Of a stretch of 64,000 nucleotides of DNA, positions 8,563-17,429 are shown piece by piece (within the stretch, counting starts at the first letter, position 1; each line of letters begins with the position of its first letter). The notes beneath the pieces were generated by a model, which saw only the letters and a list, made by a program, of their open reading frames with translations, did no database searches and had not been told where the DNA came from. A program made the translations under genes and the position numbers. The stretch is from Croceicoccus marinus (GTDB taxonomy: Bacteria > Pseudomonadota > Alphaproteobacteria > Sphingomonadales > Sphingomonadaceae), in the NCBI RefSeq assembly GCF_001661675.2, contig NZ_CP019602.1, positions 2,071,501 through 2,135,500 of the forward strand. Direction: 5' to 3'.

Positions 8563-9944
8563 CCATCCGCCCCCGGATGACGTTGCCCGCGGCGGCGCTG
8601 GCGCTGTGCCTTGCCGCTTGCGGCGGCAGCGGCCCCGATGTCGACCAGACCGGCCCCGACCCCGTGCTGCCCGCCCAGACCGAGGCGCTGCTGCCCGCGA
8701 TGAACATCGCGACCCCGGCCCCGTGGAACGGCGCGCTGCCCACGGTGCCCGAAGGGTTCGAGATCACCCCGCTCGCCACCGGGCTGCAGATCCCGCGCCA
8801 GATGCTGGTGCTGCCCAATGGCGACATATTGGTGGCAGAGGGCATGGGCGGCCACGCCCCGGCACTGCGGCCCAAGGACCTGATCGCGGGCTATATCAAG
8901 GGCAAGGGCAAGTCCGACGCGAAGAGCGGCGACCGCGTGTCGCTCCTGCGCGATGCCGACGGCGACGGCCGGGCCGAGATGGTGAGCGAGTTCATCACCG
9001 GCCTCGATGCGCCCTATGGCCTCGCCTATGTGGACGGCGCGGTCTATGTCGCCAACCAGGACAATCTGATGCGCTTTCCCTATACGCCGGGACAGACGCG
9101 CATCACCGCTCCGGGCGAGATCGTCACGAAGCTGCCCTCTCGCATCAACCACCACTGGACCAAGGCGATGACCGCCAGTGCCGACGGGTCGCGGCTGTAT
9201 GTCGGGATCGGGTCCAATTCGAATGTCGGCGAACGCGGCATGGAGGTCGAGGAAGACCGCGCCGTCATCTGGGAGATCGACCCTGCGACCGGCATGCACC
9301 GGCAAATGGTGTCGGGCATCCGCAATCCCACCGCGCTGGCGATCAATCCCGCCGACGGTGCCTTGTGGGCCGTGGTGAACGAACGGGACGAGCTGGGCGC
9401 GCAGCTGGTGCCGGACTATCTGACCCGCATCCGCGACGGGGCGTTCTATGGCTGGCCCTACAGCTATTGGGGACAGCACGTCGATCCGCGCGTCCGTCCG
9501 CAGCGGCCCGAACTGGTGCAGTCCGCGGTGGTGCCCGATTATTCGCTGGGCTCGCACCATGCGCCGCTTGGCCTCGCGTTCATGGACGGCGGCGCCTGGG
9601 GCCCGCGCTTTGCAGGCGGCGTGTTCGTGGGCGAACATGGCAGCTGGAACCGGCAGGATCTTGCTGGCTACAAGGTCAGCTGGATCCCATTCGCGGGCAT
9701 GTCGCCCGGCGGCGATCCGGTCGACCTGGTCACCGGCTTCATCGACGAGGATGGCCATGCGCGCGGCAGGCCCGTGGGCGTGACTTGGGATGCGCAGCGC
9801 GGCGCGCTGCTGATCGCGGACGATGTGTCGAACACCGTGTGGCGCGTCACCCGCAGCGGCGGACCCGCGCCCGCGGCACAGACGGCGCGCGCATCCGGCC
9901 CGGCATCCGGCCCGCCAGCCGGCCCGGCCTCGACCGGGGGCTGA
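8559..9944 (+). CDS. PQQ-dependent sugar (sorbosone-type) dehydrogenase, lipoprotein
   Basis: A 461-residue protein with a lipoprotein signal (hydrophobic stretch then LAAC lipobox). The body is a six-bladed beta-propeller of the glucose/sorbosone dehydrogenase type: 'ALPTVPEGFEI' entry strand, 'LPNGDILVAEG', 'INHHWTKAMTASADGSRLYV', 'IRNPTALAINP', 'YGWPYSYWG' and 'GLAFMDGG'. Members oxidise sugars or related aldehydes in the periplasm with PQQ, but no PQQ synthesis genes are in view and the substrate is unknown. The C-terminus is a low-complexity Ala/Pro/Gly tail. Confidence 0.85.
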   Translation: MTIRPRMTLPAAALALCLAACGGSGPDVDQTGPDPVLPAQTEALLPAMNIATPAPWNGALPTVPEGFEITPLATGLQIPRQMLVLPNGDILVAEGMGGHAPALRPKDLIAGYIKGKGKSDAKSGDRVSLLRDADGDGRAEMVSEFITGLDAPYGLAYVDGAVYVANQDNLMRFPYTPGQTRITAPGEIVTKLPSRINHHWTKAMTASADGSRLYVGIGSNSNVGERGMEVEEDRAVIWEIDPATGMHRQMVSGIRNPTALAINPADGALWAVVNERDELGAQLVPDYLTRIRDGAFYGWPYSYWGQHVDPRVRPQRPELVQSAVVPDYSLGSHHAPLGLAFMDGGAWGPRFAGGVFVGEHGSWNRQDLAGYKVSWIPFAGMSPGGDPVDLVTGFIDEDGHARGRPVGVTWDAQRGALLIADDVSNTVWRVTRSGGPAPAAQTARASGPASGPPAGPASTGG

Positions 9945-9967
9945 ACCCCCGCGTCTAGCCCCCGGGC

Positions 9968-10666
9968 CTATTTGCCCGAAGGCTCGGCGTCGCGCTTGTC
10001 GGAAAACGGGCATTGCCAGTCGCTGCCGGTCAGCCGCCCCGAATATTGCACCGCCTCGCTGCTCTCGCCGTGGCGGGCGAGCATGGGATTGATCGATCCG
10101 GCCAGCTCGCGGTCGCGGTCCAGGATCGTGTCGCGGATCTTCTCATAGCGGCCCTGGCTGCGCAGCTGTTCGAACTGGTCGTGCAGGTTGAATACCAGCA
10201 CCGGCGTGCGGAACCGCCGCGCCGGGCGGCTGGCGTTGGGATGCAATCCGACCACGAAGAACGCCTCGCCCCCGAACGACAGCGAGAAATGGGGATCCTC
10301 GGGATTGGAACTGACCTGCTCGTCATAAGGCTGGTCGAGCCAGGCGTCCTTGTCCGACAGCGACTGGATACGCTCCCACATCGCCTTTTCGAAGCCGACC
10401 TCGTCCAGGTCGAGCGGGCCGTCGAAGACAAAGGCGATGGAGCGGAAAAGCGTCGGGTCCTGCTGGTAGTCATACGCCCATTGCAGCAGCTGGCGGTGAA
10501 TCAGAACGTCGCTCCATCCGCTGGTCAGCGACCAGCAGGGCACGATCTTCATCTGACCCTTGCTCAGCGCGGATTTCGCGCCGACGCAGGGGAATTCCTG
10601 GTTGCGAATGAAATTCTCGAACTCTTCCAGCAGCGCCGGGTCGGCACGCGGATCTTTTGTCGCCAT
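9968..10666 (-). CDS. YqcI/YcgG (GntA-type) heme-dependent N-hydroxylase homolog
   Basis: A 232-residue soluble protein with the full YqcI/YcgG signature: EFPCVGAKSAL near the start, 'FEKAMWERIQSL', 'FSLSFGGEAFFVVGLHP', 'SRPARRF..PVLVFN', 'FEQLR', 'RDRELAGSINPML', and the closing 'SSEAVQYSGR...W-CPF'. The family includes GntA, a heme-dependent N-hydroxylase of guanitoxin biosynthesis. No other guanitoxin-type genes are here, so its substrate may differ. ATG 10666 was chosen because the family's conserved region begins soon after it and a GGG-rich ribosome site precedes it. It is divergent from a Crp/Fnr gene. Confidence 0.85.
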   Translation of the reverse strand: MATKDPRADPALLEEFENFIRNQEFPCVGAKSALSKGQMKIVPCWSLTSGWSDVLIHRQLLQWAYDYQQDPTLFRSIAFVFDGPLDLDEVGFEKAMWERIQSLSDKDAWLDQPYDEQVSSNPEDPHFSLSFGGEAFFVVGLHPNASRPARRFRTPVLVFNLHDQFEQLRSQGRYEKIRDTILDRDRELAGSINPMLARHGESSEAVQYSGRLTGSDWQCPFSDKRDAEPSGK

Positions 10667-10852
10667 GGGTGGGCCCTTGATTGATCTGTCATGGGTGAAA
10701 AACCCGGGCGCTCCACTTGTTCCGCAGATAGCGCCACCGTGCAAAGATCAAGTCCATAAATCCAGCGACCGACCATAGCGCAACAGATTGCGAATTGTTG
10801 GAACGAGGATTGCCCCGGCGGATTGAACTGTTGCAAAGATTGGAAGCCCGAC

Positions 10853-10864
10853 TATCAATTGATA
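10853..10864. promoter_or_regulatory. Perfect palindrome TATCAATTGATA, candidate operator
   Basis: A 12-bp perfect palindrome lies 50 bases before the Crp/Fnr start, in the spacer shared with the GntA-type gene. It contains ATCAA/TTGAT half-sites like those bound by FNR-type proteins, but with the arms abutting rather than 4 bases apart. Autoregulation is inference. Confidence 0.45.
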
Positions 10865-10914
10865 AGGCAATAGTCCGGCGAAACCGGGACAATCGATATG
10901 ATGATGGACGGGGT

Positions 10915-11667
10915 GTGAGCGAGGATTTCCCCAACAGCTGGCGTTTTCTGCTCGGCAGGGCGCGGCACGCTCTGTCGCGCGACGAACAGCGCATCGTCGA
11001 GGACATGATCGGCCCGGTCGAGCGCGTGTCCCACGACCGCGTGATCCTGCGCGACGGAGAGCTGGCCGACCGCAGCACCTATCTGATCGAGGGTTTCATG
11101 GCCCGCACGATCGAGCGTGACGGCCGGCGCCATATCGTATCGATGCACGTTCCCGGCGATTTCATCGATCTGCACGCCTTCGCGCTCAAGCGGCTGGATC
11201 ACACCGTGGTGGCGATCGGGCCGGCCAAAGTCGGCTATGTCCCCCACAGGAAGCTTGAGCAGATCGTCGCCGACCATCCGCATCTGGGCCGCATGCTGTG
11301 GTTTTCCACCCTGCTCGACGCCGCGATCCACCGCGAATGGATCCTGACGATGGAGCATCTGCCGATCGAGGGGCGGCTCGCCCATCTGATGGCCGAGTTG
11401 TGGCACCGGCTGTCGCTGGTCCGCCTGGGGGACGAGGACGGCTTCAACCTGCCGCTGACCCAGGTCGAGATCGCCGACGCCTGCGGCACCACCCCGATCC
11501 ACCTCAACCGCGTTGTGCGCAGCCTGCGCGAGGCGGGGATCATGGAGCTGTCGCGCGGCCGGGTCACGATCCTCGACCGCCCGCGGCTGGAACAGGCGGG
11601 CAAGTTCGACCCCTCGTATCTTTACGGCGAGGGTCATCTGAAACTGCGCGACGAACTGTCCCACTGA
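10915..11667 (+). CDS. Crp/Fnr-family transcriptional regulator
   Basis: A 250-residue regulator with an N-terminal cyclic-nucleotide-binding-like beta-roll (DRSTYLIEGFMARTIERDG, 'MHVPGDFIDLHAF'), a dimerisation helix (about 120-150) and a C-terminal winged helix-turn-helix (LTQVEIADACGTTPIHLNRVVRSL). No FNR-type N-terminal cysteine cluster is visible, so direct oxygen sensing through an iron-sulfur centre is unlikely. GTG 915 was preferred over the longer frame because it gives normal family length and is preceded by GGACGGGG. Confidence 0.85.
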   Translation: MSEDFPNSWRFLLGRARHALSRDEQRIVEDMIGPVERVSHDRVILRDGELADRSTYLIEGFMARTIERDGRRHIVSMHVPGDFIDLHAFALKRLDHTVVAIGPAKVGYVPHRKLEQIVADHPHLGRMLWFSTLLDAAIHREWILTMEHLPIEGRLAHLMAELWHRLSLVRLGDEDGFNLPLTQVEIADACGTTPIHLNRVVRSLREAGIMELSRGRVTILDRPRLEQAGKFDPSYLYGEGHLKLRDELSH

Positions 11668-11728
11668 CGGGTCGCCGACTGTCCGACCCAAGACTGGCGG
11701 GCCTGACACTGGCGGGCCGGAGACAAAA

Positions 11729-11762
11729 AAAGGGCCGGGAGGCGGATGCCCCCCGGCCCTTT
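11729..11762 (-). terminator. Rho-independent terminator for katE
   Basis: AAAGGGCCGGG and CCCGGCCCTTT form an 11-bp stem. Read on the minus strand the stem runs into seven Ts, 17 bases after the catalase stop. It can also serve the convergent Crp/Fnr gene. Confidence 0.85.
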
Positions 11763-11779
11763 CCATTTGCCTTTCCGGA

Positions 11780-13864
11780 TCAGTCCTGCTTGACCGCCGC
11801 GCGGTCCCAGAAACGCAGATCCTTGATCGCGTCGACGAAGCCCTTGGCATCGCCCAGTTCGACGAAACCGCCGTCCATCTTCTCGGCCACGCCCGCGCCT
11901 TTCAGCAGAGGCATGACTTCGGGCGAAAAACCGATGAACTTGGCATGCGCGAAGGCATCGTTGACGAAATCGATGCTGGGCTTGTCGTCCGCATAGTTCT
12001 TGCCCGCGCCTTCACCCATCACGATCGCGACCGCGTCATACAGCACCGACGGACCGCCATCGATCTTCTGCTGCGCGGCCTGCAGCGTGCCATCGGACAG
12101 CCTGGCGCCGGTGACATGCGGGGCGACGATCTCGACCATGCCGCCCTCGGCCTTGACGCCTTCCATCAGCGCCTTGACCGTCGCGGCATCCGCGCCCTCT
12201 GCGATATAGAGACCCAGCTTGCGGCCCTTGAAGGTCTTGGGGCTGTTGGCCAGGATCGACAGCGGCTTGCTGGGCGGCAGGTCGGTGATCGGCTCGCGAG
12301 CGGCGGGCATTTTTTCCGGCATGTCCGGCATGCCCAGACCATCCGCAACCTCTTTCGCCAGATTCTCGTCGATATTGCGCAAATGGCCGACCATGCGCTC
12401 GCGGATATGGACATGCTCGACCTTGCTGAGCTCGAAGGTCAGCGCATTGGCCATGTGCCCCCGCTCGATCCTGGTCTGCGAGATATAGAACTGCCGCGCC
12501 TGGCTGTAGTGATCGGCAAAGGTCTCGCTGCGCACGCGCATCTTGGGACCCTCGACCGGCGCTTCATAGCTGGTGAAGCCGTTCATCGGGCAGGCGCGCG
12601 GGCCGCGGGGTTCGCGATTGTCGTCCATCGGGCCGGACCAGCTGTTCGGCTCGTAATTGGCACGCCCCTTGGGGTTGGTCATCGCCATGTGGCCGTCCTG
12701 CTGGAAATGGCGGACGGGGCACTTGGGCGCATTGATCGGGATATGGGTGAAGTTCGGCCCGCCCAGACGCTTCAGCTGCGTATCGAGATACGAGAAATTG
12801 CGCCCCTGCAGCAGCGGGTCGTTGCTGAAATCCATGCCCGGAACGATGTTCTGCGTGCAGAAGGCGACCTGCTCGGTCTCGGCGAAGAAATTGTCGACAT
12901 TGGCGTCCAGCGTCAGCGTGCCGATGATCTGGACCGGAACCTGCTCCTCGGGAATGATCTTGGTCGCGTCGAGCACGTCGAATTCGAAGCTTTCGGCGAA
13001 ATCCTCGTCGAACACCTGGATGCCCAGGTCCCAGGCCGGGAAGTCGCCCGCCTCAATCGAATCCCACATGTCGCGGCGATGGAAGTCGGGGTCCGCGCCA
13101 TTGACCTTCACCGCCTCGTTCCAGATCACCGATTGCATGCCCAGATGTGGCTTCCAGTGGAACTTGACGAAATGCGACTGGCCTTCCTTGTTGATCAGGC
13201 GGAAAGTGTGGACGCCGAAGCCTTCCATGAAGCGGAAACTGCGCGGGATGGTGCGGTCGGACATGATCCACATCACCATGTGCATCGATTCCGGCGTCAG
13301 CGAGATGAAGTCCCAGAAATTGTCATGCGCGGTCTGCGCCTGCGGAAAGCCGCGGTCGGGCGCGGGCTTGGCTGCATGGATCAGGTCGGGGAACTTGATC
13401 GCGTCCTGGATGAAGAACACCGGGATGTTGTTGCCGACAAGGTCCCAGTTGCCCTGCTTGGTATAGAACTTGGTCGCGAAACCGCGCACGTCGCGCGCAA
13501 GGTCGGGGGAACCCTTGTTGCCCGCCACGGTCGAAAAGCGCGTGAAGGTCGGCGTCTTGACCCCCACCTCGTTGAAGATCGCGGCGTGCGAATATTCGGG
13601 GATCGCCTTCTTCAGCTCGAAATGGCCGTGGATGCCATAGCCGCGCGCGTGGACGACGCGTTCGGGGATGCGTTCATGGTCGAAGTGGAAAATCTTCTCG
13701 CGCGCGATATGGTCTTCCAGCAGCTGCGGACCGCGCGGCCCGGCGGTCAGCCAGTTCTGGTCGTCCGCGACCGGAGCGCCCTGCGCCGTGGTCATGATGT
13801 CGTCGCTGCCCTTCGGCTTCTGATGGTTGGCGCCGCCGTCGTCGAAATCAATGTCATTGGCCAT
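11780..13864 (-). CDS. katE: Large-subunit catalase (HPII/KatE type)
   Basis: A 694-residue monofunctional heme catalase that converts hydrogen peroxide to water and oxygen. The catalytic histidine lies in VVHARGYG (His72), the distal asparagine in [12 protein letters not shown], and the clade-2 core is followed by a C-terminal class I glutamine-amidotransferase-like domain (about residues 540-694), which explains the large size. The start at 13864 (MANDIDF) has AGGAG about 11 bases upstream. Two palindromic operator-like sites precede it and a strong terminator follows it. Confidence 0.95.
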   Translation of the reverse strand: MANDIDFDDGGANHQKPKGSDDIMTTAQGAPVADDQNWLTAGPRGPQLLEDHIAREKIFHFDHERIPERVVHARGYGIHGHFELKKAIPEYSHAAIFNEVGVKTPTFTRFSTVAGNKGSPDLARDVRGFATKFYTKQGNWDLVGNNIPVFFIQDAIKFPDLIHAAKPAPDRGFPQAQTAHDNFWDFISLTPESMHMVMWIMSDRTIPRSFRFMEGFGVHTFRLINKEGQSHFVKFHWKPHLGMQSVIWNEAVKVNGADPDFHRRDMWDSIEAGDFPAWDLGIQVFDEDFAESFEFDVLDATKIIPEEQVPVQIIGTLTLDANVDNFFAETEQVAFCTQNIVPGMDFSNDPLLQGRNFSYLDTQLKRLGGPNFTHIPINAPKCPVRHFQQDGHMAMTNPKGRANYEPNSWSGPMDDNREPRGPRACPMNGFTSYEAPVEGPKMRVRSETFADHYSQARQFYISQTRIERGHMANALTFELSKVEHVHIRERMVGHLRNIDENLAKEVADGLGMPDMPEKMPAAREPITDLPPSKPLSILANSPKTFKGRKLGLYIAEGADAATVKALMEGVKAEGGMVEIVAPHVTGARLSDGTLQAAQQKIDGGPSVLYDAVAIVMGEGAGKNYADDKPSIDFVNDAFAHAKFIGFSPEVMPLLKGAGVAEKMDGGFVELGDAKGFVDAIKDLRFWDRAAVKQD

Positions 13865-13902
13865 GGGGCAATCTCCTGTGTTGTCTTCGCAATGCGCGGC
13901 GG

Positions 13903-13928
13903 ACCGATTCGGTTGCATACCGATCGGT
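13903..13928. promoter_or_regulatory. Paired palindromes upstream of katE
   Basis: ACCGATTCGGT at 13903-13913 and ACCGATCGGT at 13919-13928 share the same half-sites (ACCGA/TCGGT) and lie about 16 bp centre to centre, 39-64 bases upstream of the katE start. The arrangement suggests a double operator for a dimeric regulator. Confidence 0.5.
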
Positions 13929-13942
13929 CATTCGGCTGGGGA

Positions 13943-13966
13943 AAGGGGCGGACTGTCCCGCCCCTT
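13943..13966 (-). terminator. Hairpin terminator after the 63-residue gene
   Basis: AAGGGGCGG and CCGCCCCTT form a perfect 9-bp stem with a 6-base loop, 38 bases past the stop of the 63-residue gene; only a short T run follows. Confidence 0.6.
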
Positions 13967-14004
13967 CGGTTCGGCCATCCCGCCTTTGATCGGTCGCGGG
14001 GGTG

Positions 14005-14196
14005 CTACTGGTTCTTCCCGGTCAGATCGGCAGCGTCCCGGTCCTTCTTGGGATATTGCTCGGGATCGACCGAATCCTCCTTGCGCATTTCGTTATAGAG
14101 CTTGCTGTTCTGGCGGGGACGGTCGGTCGTGGGAATGTCGGACGGGTCCTTGTCCGGCTTGCCTTCGCTTCGGGGCGGATTGGTCTTGTCGGTCAT
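14005..14196 (-). CDS. Small hydrophilic protein, unknown function
   Basis: A 63-residue, highly charged protein rich in Asp, Lys and Pro, with no membrane segment or cysteine. It looks intrinsically disordered. It starts 9 bases after the stop of the DUF1989 gene on the same strand and is followed by a hairpin terminator, which supports a two-gene operon. I recognise no family. Confidence 0.6.
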   Translation of the reverse strand: MTDKTNPPRSEGKPDKDPSDIPTTDRPRQNSKLYNEMRKEDSVDPEQYPKKDRDAADLTGKNQ

Positions 14197-14205
14197 GGCT
14201 TGTCC

Positions 14206-14805
14206 TTATCTGTCAATGCGATAGTCGATGGGCTTGAAGCTGCCGCCATTGCTGTCATAGGCCGAGCAGGCGGTCAGCCCGATCACCAGGTCGCGGTGCG
14301 CCAGCAGGGTGATGTGGTCGCCCGGCCGTCCGGTGGGCGGCAGCACGGATACGCTGCCGTCCGCGGCCACCGGCACGTTCATGAACACGTTGAAGGCGAC
14401 CGGGATCCGGTCCTCGTCGATGCCCCAGGGGGCCAGCGCCTCGGCCAGATTGCCGAAACAGCCGCGGTGGACCGGCTTGCCGGGATAGAAATGACGAAAC
14501 GTCGCTTCGCTGCACGGGGTCAGCAGGAAATCGTGGCGACCGACGGTGTCCTCCTCGATCGACAGCAGCACGTTCGACCGGTTCGACCACAGCCGGTTGC
14601 CGGTGGTCAGCGCGATCGTCTCCTCATAATCGAAAGTCCGCCCGTTCGAGATCACCTCGCCTACATCGCCACGCACGAAGGCGAGCAGGTCGGCGACCTG
14701 CTGTCCCTCGGGATCGATCACCGTCAGCCGCTCGCCCTCGTTCAGTTCGAAGGCCACGCCGCTGCGGGGCGCGATCCTGCTGAGGGTCTGCGTATCGGCG
14801 GTCAT
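14206..14805 (-). CDS. DUF1989 (urea carboxylase-associated) family protein
   Basis: A 199-residue protein matching the urea-carboxylase-associated family: 'GERLTVIDPEGQQVADLLAF' near the N-terminus, 'RLWSNRSNVLLSIEEDTVGRHDFLLTPC', and the C-terminal 'VAFNVFMNVP...GDHITLLAHRDLVIGLTACSA' with conserved cysteines and histidines. Members lie beside urea carboxylase or guanidine-degradation genes in many bacteria and are thought to be metal-binding enzymes. Here no urea carboxylase is nearby, so its job is open. AGGAGA precedes the ATG. Confidence 0.85.
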   Translation of the reverse strand: MTADTQTLSRIAPRSGVAFELNEGERLTVIDPEGQQVADLLAFVRGDVGEVISNGRTFDYEETIALTTGNRLWSNRSNVLLSIEEDTVGRHDFLLTPCSEATFRHFYPGKPVHRGCFGNLAEALAPWGIDEDRIPVAFNVFMNVPVAADGSVSVLPPTGRPGDHITLLAHRDLVIGLTACSAYDSNGGSFKPIDYRIDR

Positions 14806-14847
14806 CCGGATCTCCTTCGCTGAACGGGTTTCCGGTTCAACCGGGGG

Positions 14848-15450
14848 TCAGCGCGATTGTTCCGCCCTTTCCTCCTCCTTTGCGCCGGCCCGTTCCTTCG
14901 CTTCATCCGCCGGAGACGAGGACCAGACGACATCGTCCAGCAGCCCCGCATCGTCGAAGCCCGCATCCTGCCGGGGGATTACGGTCATGGTGCCGTCGTT
15001 TTCCAGCACCACCCAGTTCGCCTCTTCCGGGCCGACATAGCCGTTCGCGCGCAGATAGGCGAAGATCTCGTGGCGCGAGATGCGCTCGCGGCGCATGTCC
15101 TCTTCCAGCAGGCGGCCCTTGTGGACCAGCAGGCGCGGCTTGGCGCGCACCAGCCGCTCGAACCAGACGCTGCGCGAGGCGAGCCACGCCGTGCTCCATT
15201 GCAGCACCCCGATGACGGTGATGGCAAGGATCACGTCGGCCAGGCTGACTTCCTTCAGCAGGATGCCGCTGGCCGCCAGGCTGCCCACGGTGACCGAGAT
15301 GATCCAGTCGAAATTGCTCATCTGCCCGGTTGCCCGCTTGCCCAGCAGGCGAATCAGCACGATTATGACGACGAACAGGATGGCGGCGGACAGGCCCGAT
15401 CTGAGTACGTGGCCGGCGGAACTGAAGAAGGTTTCGGTCTGGGCGTTCAT
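14848..15450 (-). CDS. DUF421 (YetF-like) membrane protein
   Basis: A 200-residue protein with three predicted transmembrane helices (about residues 17-37, 50-67 and 70-90), containing the family block RLLGKRATGQMSNFDWIISVTVGSLA, then a soluble YetF-type domain (LLVHKGRLLEEDMRRERIS, 'EIFAYLRANGYV'). The tail is acidic and basic by turns. The function of DUF421 proteins is unclear. It is the last gene before the mobile island. Confidence 0.85.
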   Translation of the reverse strand: MNAQTETFFSSAGHVLRSGLSAAILFVVIIVLIRLLGKRATGQMSNFDWIISVTVGSLAASGILLKEVSLADVILAITVIGVLQWSTAWLASRSVWFERLVRAKPRLLVHKGRLLEEDMRRERISRHEIFAYLRANGYVGPEEANWVVLENDGTMTVIPRQDAGFDDAGLLDDVVWSSSPADEAKERAGAKEEERAEQSR

Positions 15451-15590
15451 GGAGCAAGCACGCGGTTAATCTCCTTGGCGTTACCGAACCTAACGCGGCT
15501 GCGGGCAAGTCGATCCGGTTCCGGCCGGGGAAGGAGGCGCAGGGCAGGTGCGCGCCGCAGACCCGCAAATGCTGTTCCACGGCCGGAACG

Positions 15591-15626
15591 AAAAAGGGGC
15601 GACGCCGCTGCCGGCATCGCCCCTTT
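15591..15626. terminator. Hairpin, bidirectional terminator-like
   Basis: AAAGGGGCGA and TCGCCCCTTT form a 10-bp stem flanked by five As on one side, so it reads as stem plus T run on the minus strand. It would stop transcripts leaving the island towards the DUF421 gene. Confidence 0.65.
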
Positions 15627-15686
15627 CATCGCGTCAATCCATTCGGATCGCCCGGTGTCCCCCTATTGGCACGCCTTAGTTAGAAT

Positions 15687-15715
15687 GTGAGGGTGTCTCA
15701 CTGCGCAATTGCGCA
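15687..15715. other. Two adjoining palindromes at the left end of the island
   Basis: GTGAG-N5-CTCAC (15687-15701) adjoins the perfect 14-bp palindrome TGCGCAATTGCGCA (15702-15715). The GTGTCTCA within it (15693-15700) is matched in inverted orientation by TGAGACAC at 25520-25527. This could be a recombinase binding region. Confidence 0.5.
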
Positions 15716-15853
15716 CCTGCCAGATGCATTTGTGCAACGTGGTGTTCATTGATTCTTCTCCTGTCATTCGGTCGGTTGGGAGGAGAATGACGTTCATCCT
15801 GATTCTAGGACAAGGTCGCCAGTTCTCCAAGGTTAAATCATGGCTTGTCTGTC

Positions 15854-17389
15854 TCACTCCGCTCTTCGGAATTCGTCGGGAAACGGCAGTGAAGTAGGAC
15901 GGAAGCGGAGGTAGAGCACGCTTCTTCCGTCCGCATCGGTCGTGATGTCGTCGACGGTCACATCATGGATATCGGCCAGATCGGGTTGATCGAGGACTTC
16001 CGCGATGGGCCGGTCCAACGCGTCTCGGCCGATGGCACGAGGCGTCCGGATGGTTTGCGCCCGTCCGTCGTCCTCGAACAGTAACGCTCCATCGCGCGGG
16101 CAAGGCAGCCAGTGGCGCAATATATGCACTCTCCGGTCAGTGGCCCTGAGGCCGATCGAACGGACGTTCTTTTCGGAGATCGGGGTCGGATCCTCTTTTC
16201 CTTCGTCACCCCACCTCCACCGGACATCGTGGATGAGATCAATTCCCCGTAGGTGGGCGATGCGTCTCGTCAGGCTGTCCACCCGTAGATCACGGGGATC
16301 GACATGCTCCCAGTCCTCGATCCTGAGCCCTTCGGCGTCGATGCGCTTGCCGGCTTCGATGGCGCGCTCCATGAGTCTGCCCAGCGCCTCGATGTCCTCG
16401 GTCCTGACCGAACCGTCCAGACCGACGAGGACCGTGCAGGAATCGGTGTCCTCAGGCTTGATGGTGATCAGGGTGGGGCGGCTCACCCGCAGGAGCCATC
16501 CGTTTTTCGTGTTGGCGTCTACGGTCGCGCGGATGGCCGGTCCGAAGTAGCTGCTCGAACGTCGTTCGGGATCGAAACTGGTCACCGCATCGATGTCGTG
16601 ACCACCCGCCGCGAGCCCTGCAGTGATCGCGTCCAGGATCATGATCAGTTCGTCGCGCGGGAGGCTGGAGAGCGCGACCCTTATTGTATTCTCACGTGCG
16701 CCGTCAGGTGATCCGCTCGTCACCGGCCTGATCCGCGCACCGAATGCGAGATCGAATTCACCCGGCAGGCCGATGGCCAGCTCCTCGCGGGTGGGAATGC
16801 GGACGCCTTCAGCGGTCTTGACGAGATACCTGATGCGGGCCGCCAGGACGCTTTGGAATATGCCGGCATGTTCGCGGGCGAGCGCATCGGCGAGGCGTTC
16901 CGATGCCAGTTCGCCGAGGTCGAACCGGTCCTCCATGAGGAAAACCGGCCGCCTGTCTTGGCGAGGAGGATCGATCGCATGTGCTTCGAGGATCGCCGTC
17001 GCCATTTTTCCGGCTGCCTGCAGGCTGTCGTCGTGGTCGTCATAGCCGGCGGCGGTCGCGGCGATCATCACGGCAGCGACCAGCTCCGGGTCCCCCCCGG
17101 TATCGCCGAGTGCGCGCAGCACCTCGTTTCCGTCGTGCAGACGCGATTTCTGCCTCTCCAGCGAGAGGAGGTGGAAGGCGGGAATGGGACGGTCGTAAAG
17201 GCTCGATCCGCGATCGATCCACATGTGGCGCAGGCCCGAGACGGTCCGCAGTTCGGACAGATCGTCGCATACGACGTCGACCACGGTCGTCAGCCCTTCT
17301 GCGAGGTTGACGCCGTGGCGTTCCATCGCTCCGGTCCATCGCTGCAGCAGCGTGGACCAATGCGGCATTCGCGACCAGACATTGCTCAT
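15854..17389 (-). CDS. Island cargo protein, 511 residues, unknown function
   Basis: A long soluble protein I do not recognise. There is no signal peptide, no transmembrane segment and no obvious P-loop or nuclease motif. The N-terminal third is helical ('MSNVWSRMPHWSTLLQRW'), the middle has alternating short strands, and the C-terminal third is rich in Asp and Arg. ATG 17389 was chosen because GGAGG lies 7 bases upstream. It is last in the island, separated from the second nucleotidyltransferase by 190 bases with two hairpins, so it may have its own promoter. Its position suggests a defence or addiction role, but nothing in the sequence proves that. Confidence 0.75.
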   Translation of the reverse strand: MSNVWSRMPHWSTLLQRWTGAMERHGVNLAEGLTTVVDVVCDDLSELRTVSGLRHMWIDRGSSLYDRPIPAFHLLSLERQKSRLHDGNEVLRALGDTGGDPELVAAVMIAATAAGYDDHDDSLQAAGKMATAILEAHAIDPPRQDRRPVFLMEDRFDLGELASERLADALAREHAGIFQSVLAARIRYLVKTAEGVRIPTREELAIGLPGEFDLAFGARIRPVTSGSPDGARENTIRVALSSLPRDELIMILDAITAGLAAGGHDIDAVTSFDPERRSSSYFGPAIRATVDANTKNGWLLRVSRPTLITIKPEDTDSCTVLVGLDGSVRTEDIEALGRLMERAIEAGKRIDAEGLRIEDWEHVDPRDLRVDSLTRRIAHLRGIDLIHDVRWRWGDEGKEDPTPISEKNVRSIGLRATDRRVHILRHWLPCPRDGALLFEDDGRAQTIRTPRAIGRDALDRPIAEVLDQPDLADIHDVTVDDITTDADGRSVLYLRFRPTSLPFPDEFRRAE

Positions 17390-17429
17390 GATGGCCTCCT
17401 TCCTCGAGGTGGACACGTCGAAGGACCGC

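Noticed and set aside
9968..10744. Longer start for the GntA-type protein at 10744
   Set aside because: The extra 26 residues precede the family's conserved region; ATG 10666 has a plausible ribosome site.
15630..15760. tRNA gene as the island's attachment site
   Set aside because: No T-arm motif or cloverleaf can be formed; the right junction is the nrdA 3' flank, also without a tRNA.
15709..15897. A 62-codon plus-strand frame at the island's left end
   Set aside because: Mostly antisense to the 3' end of the 511-residue gene, weak start context and no recognisable features.
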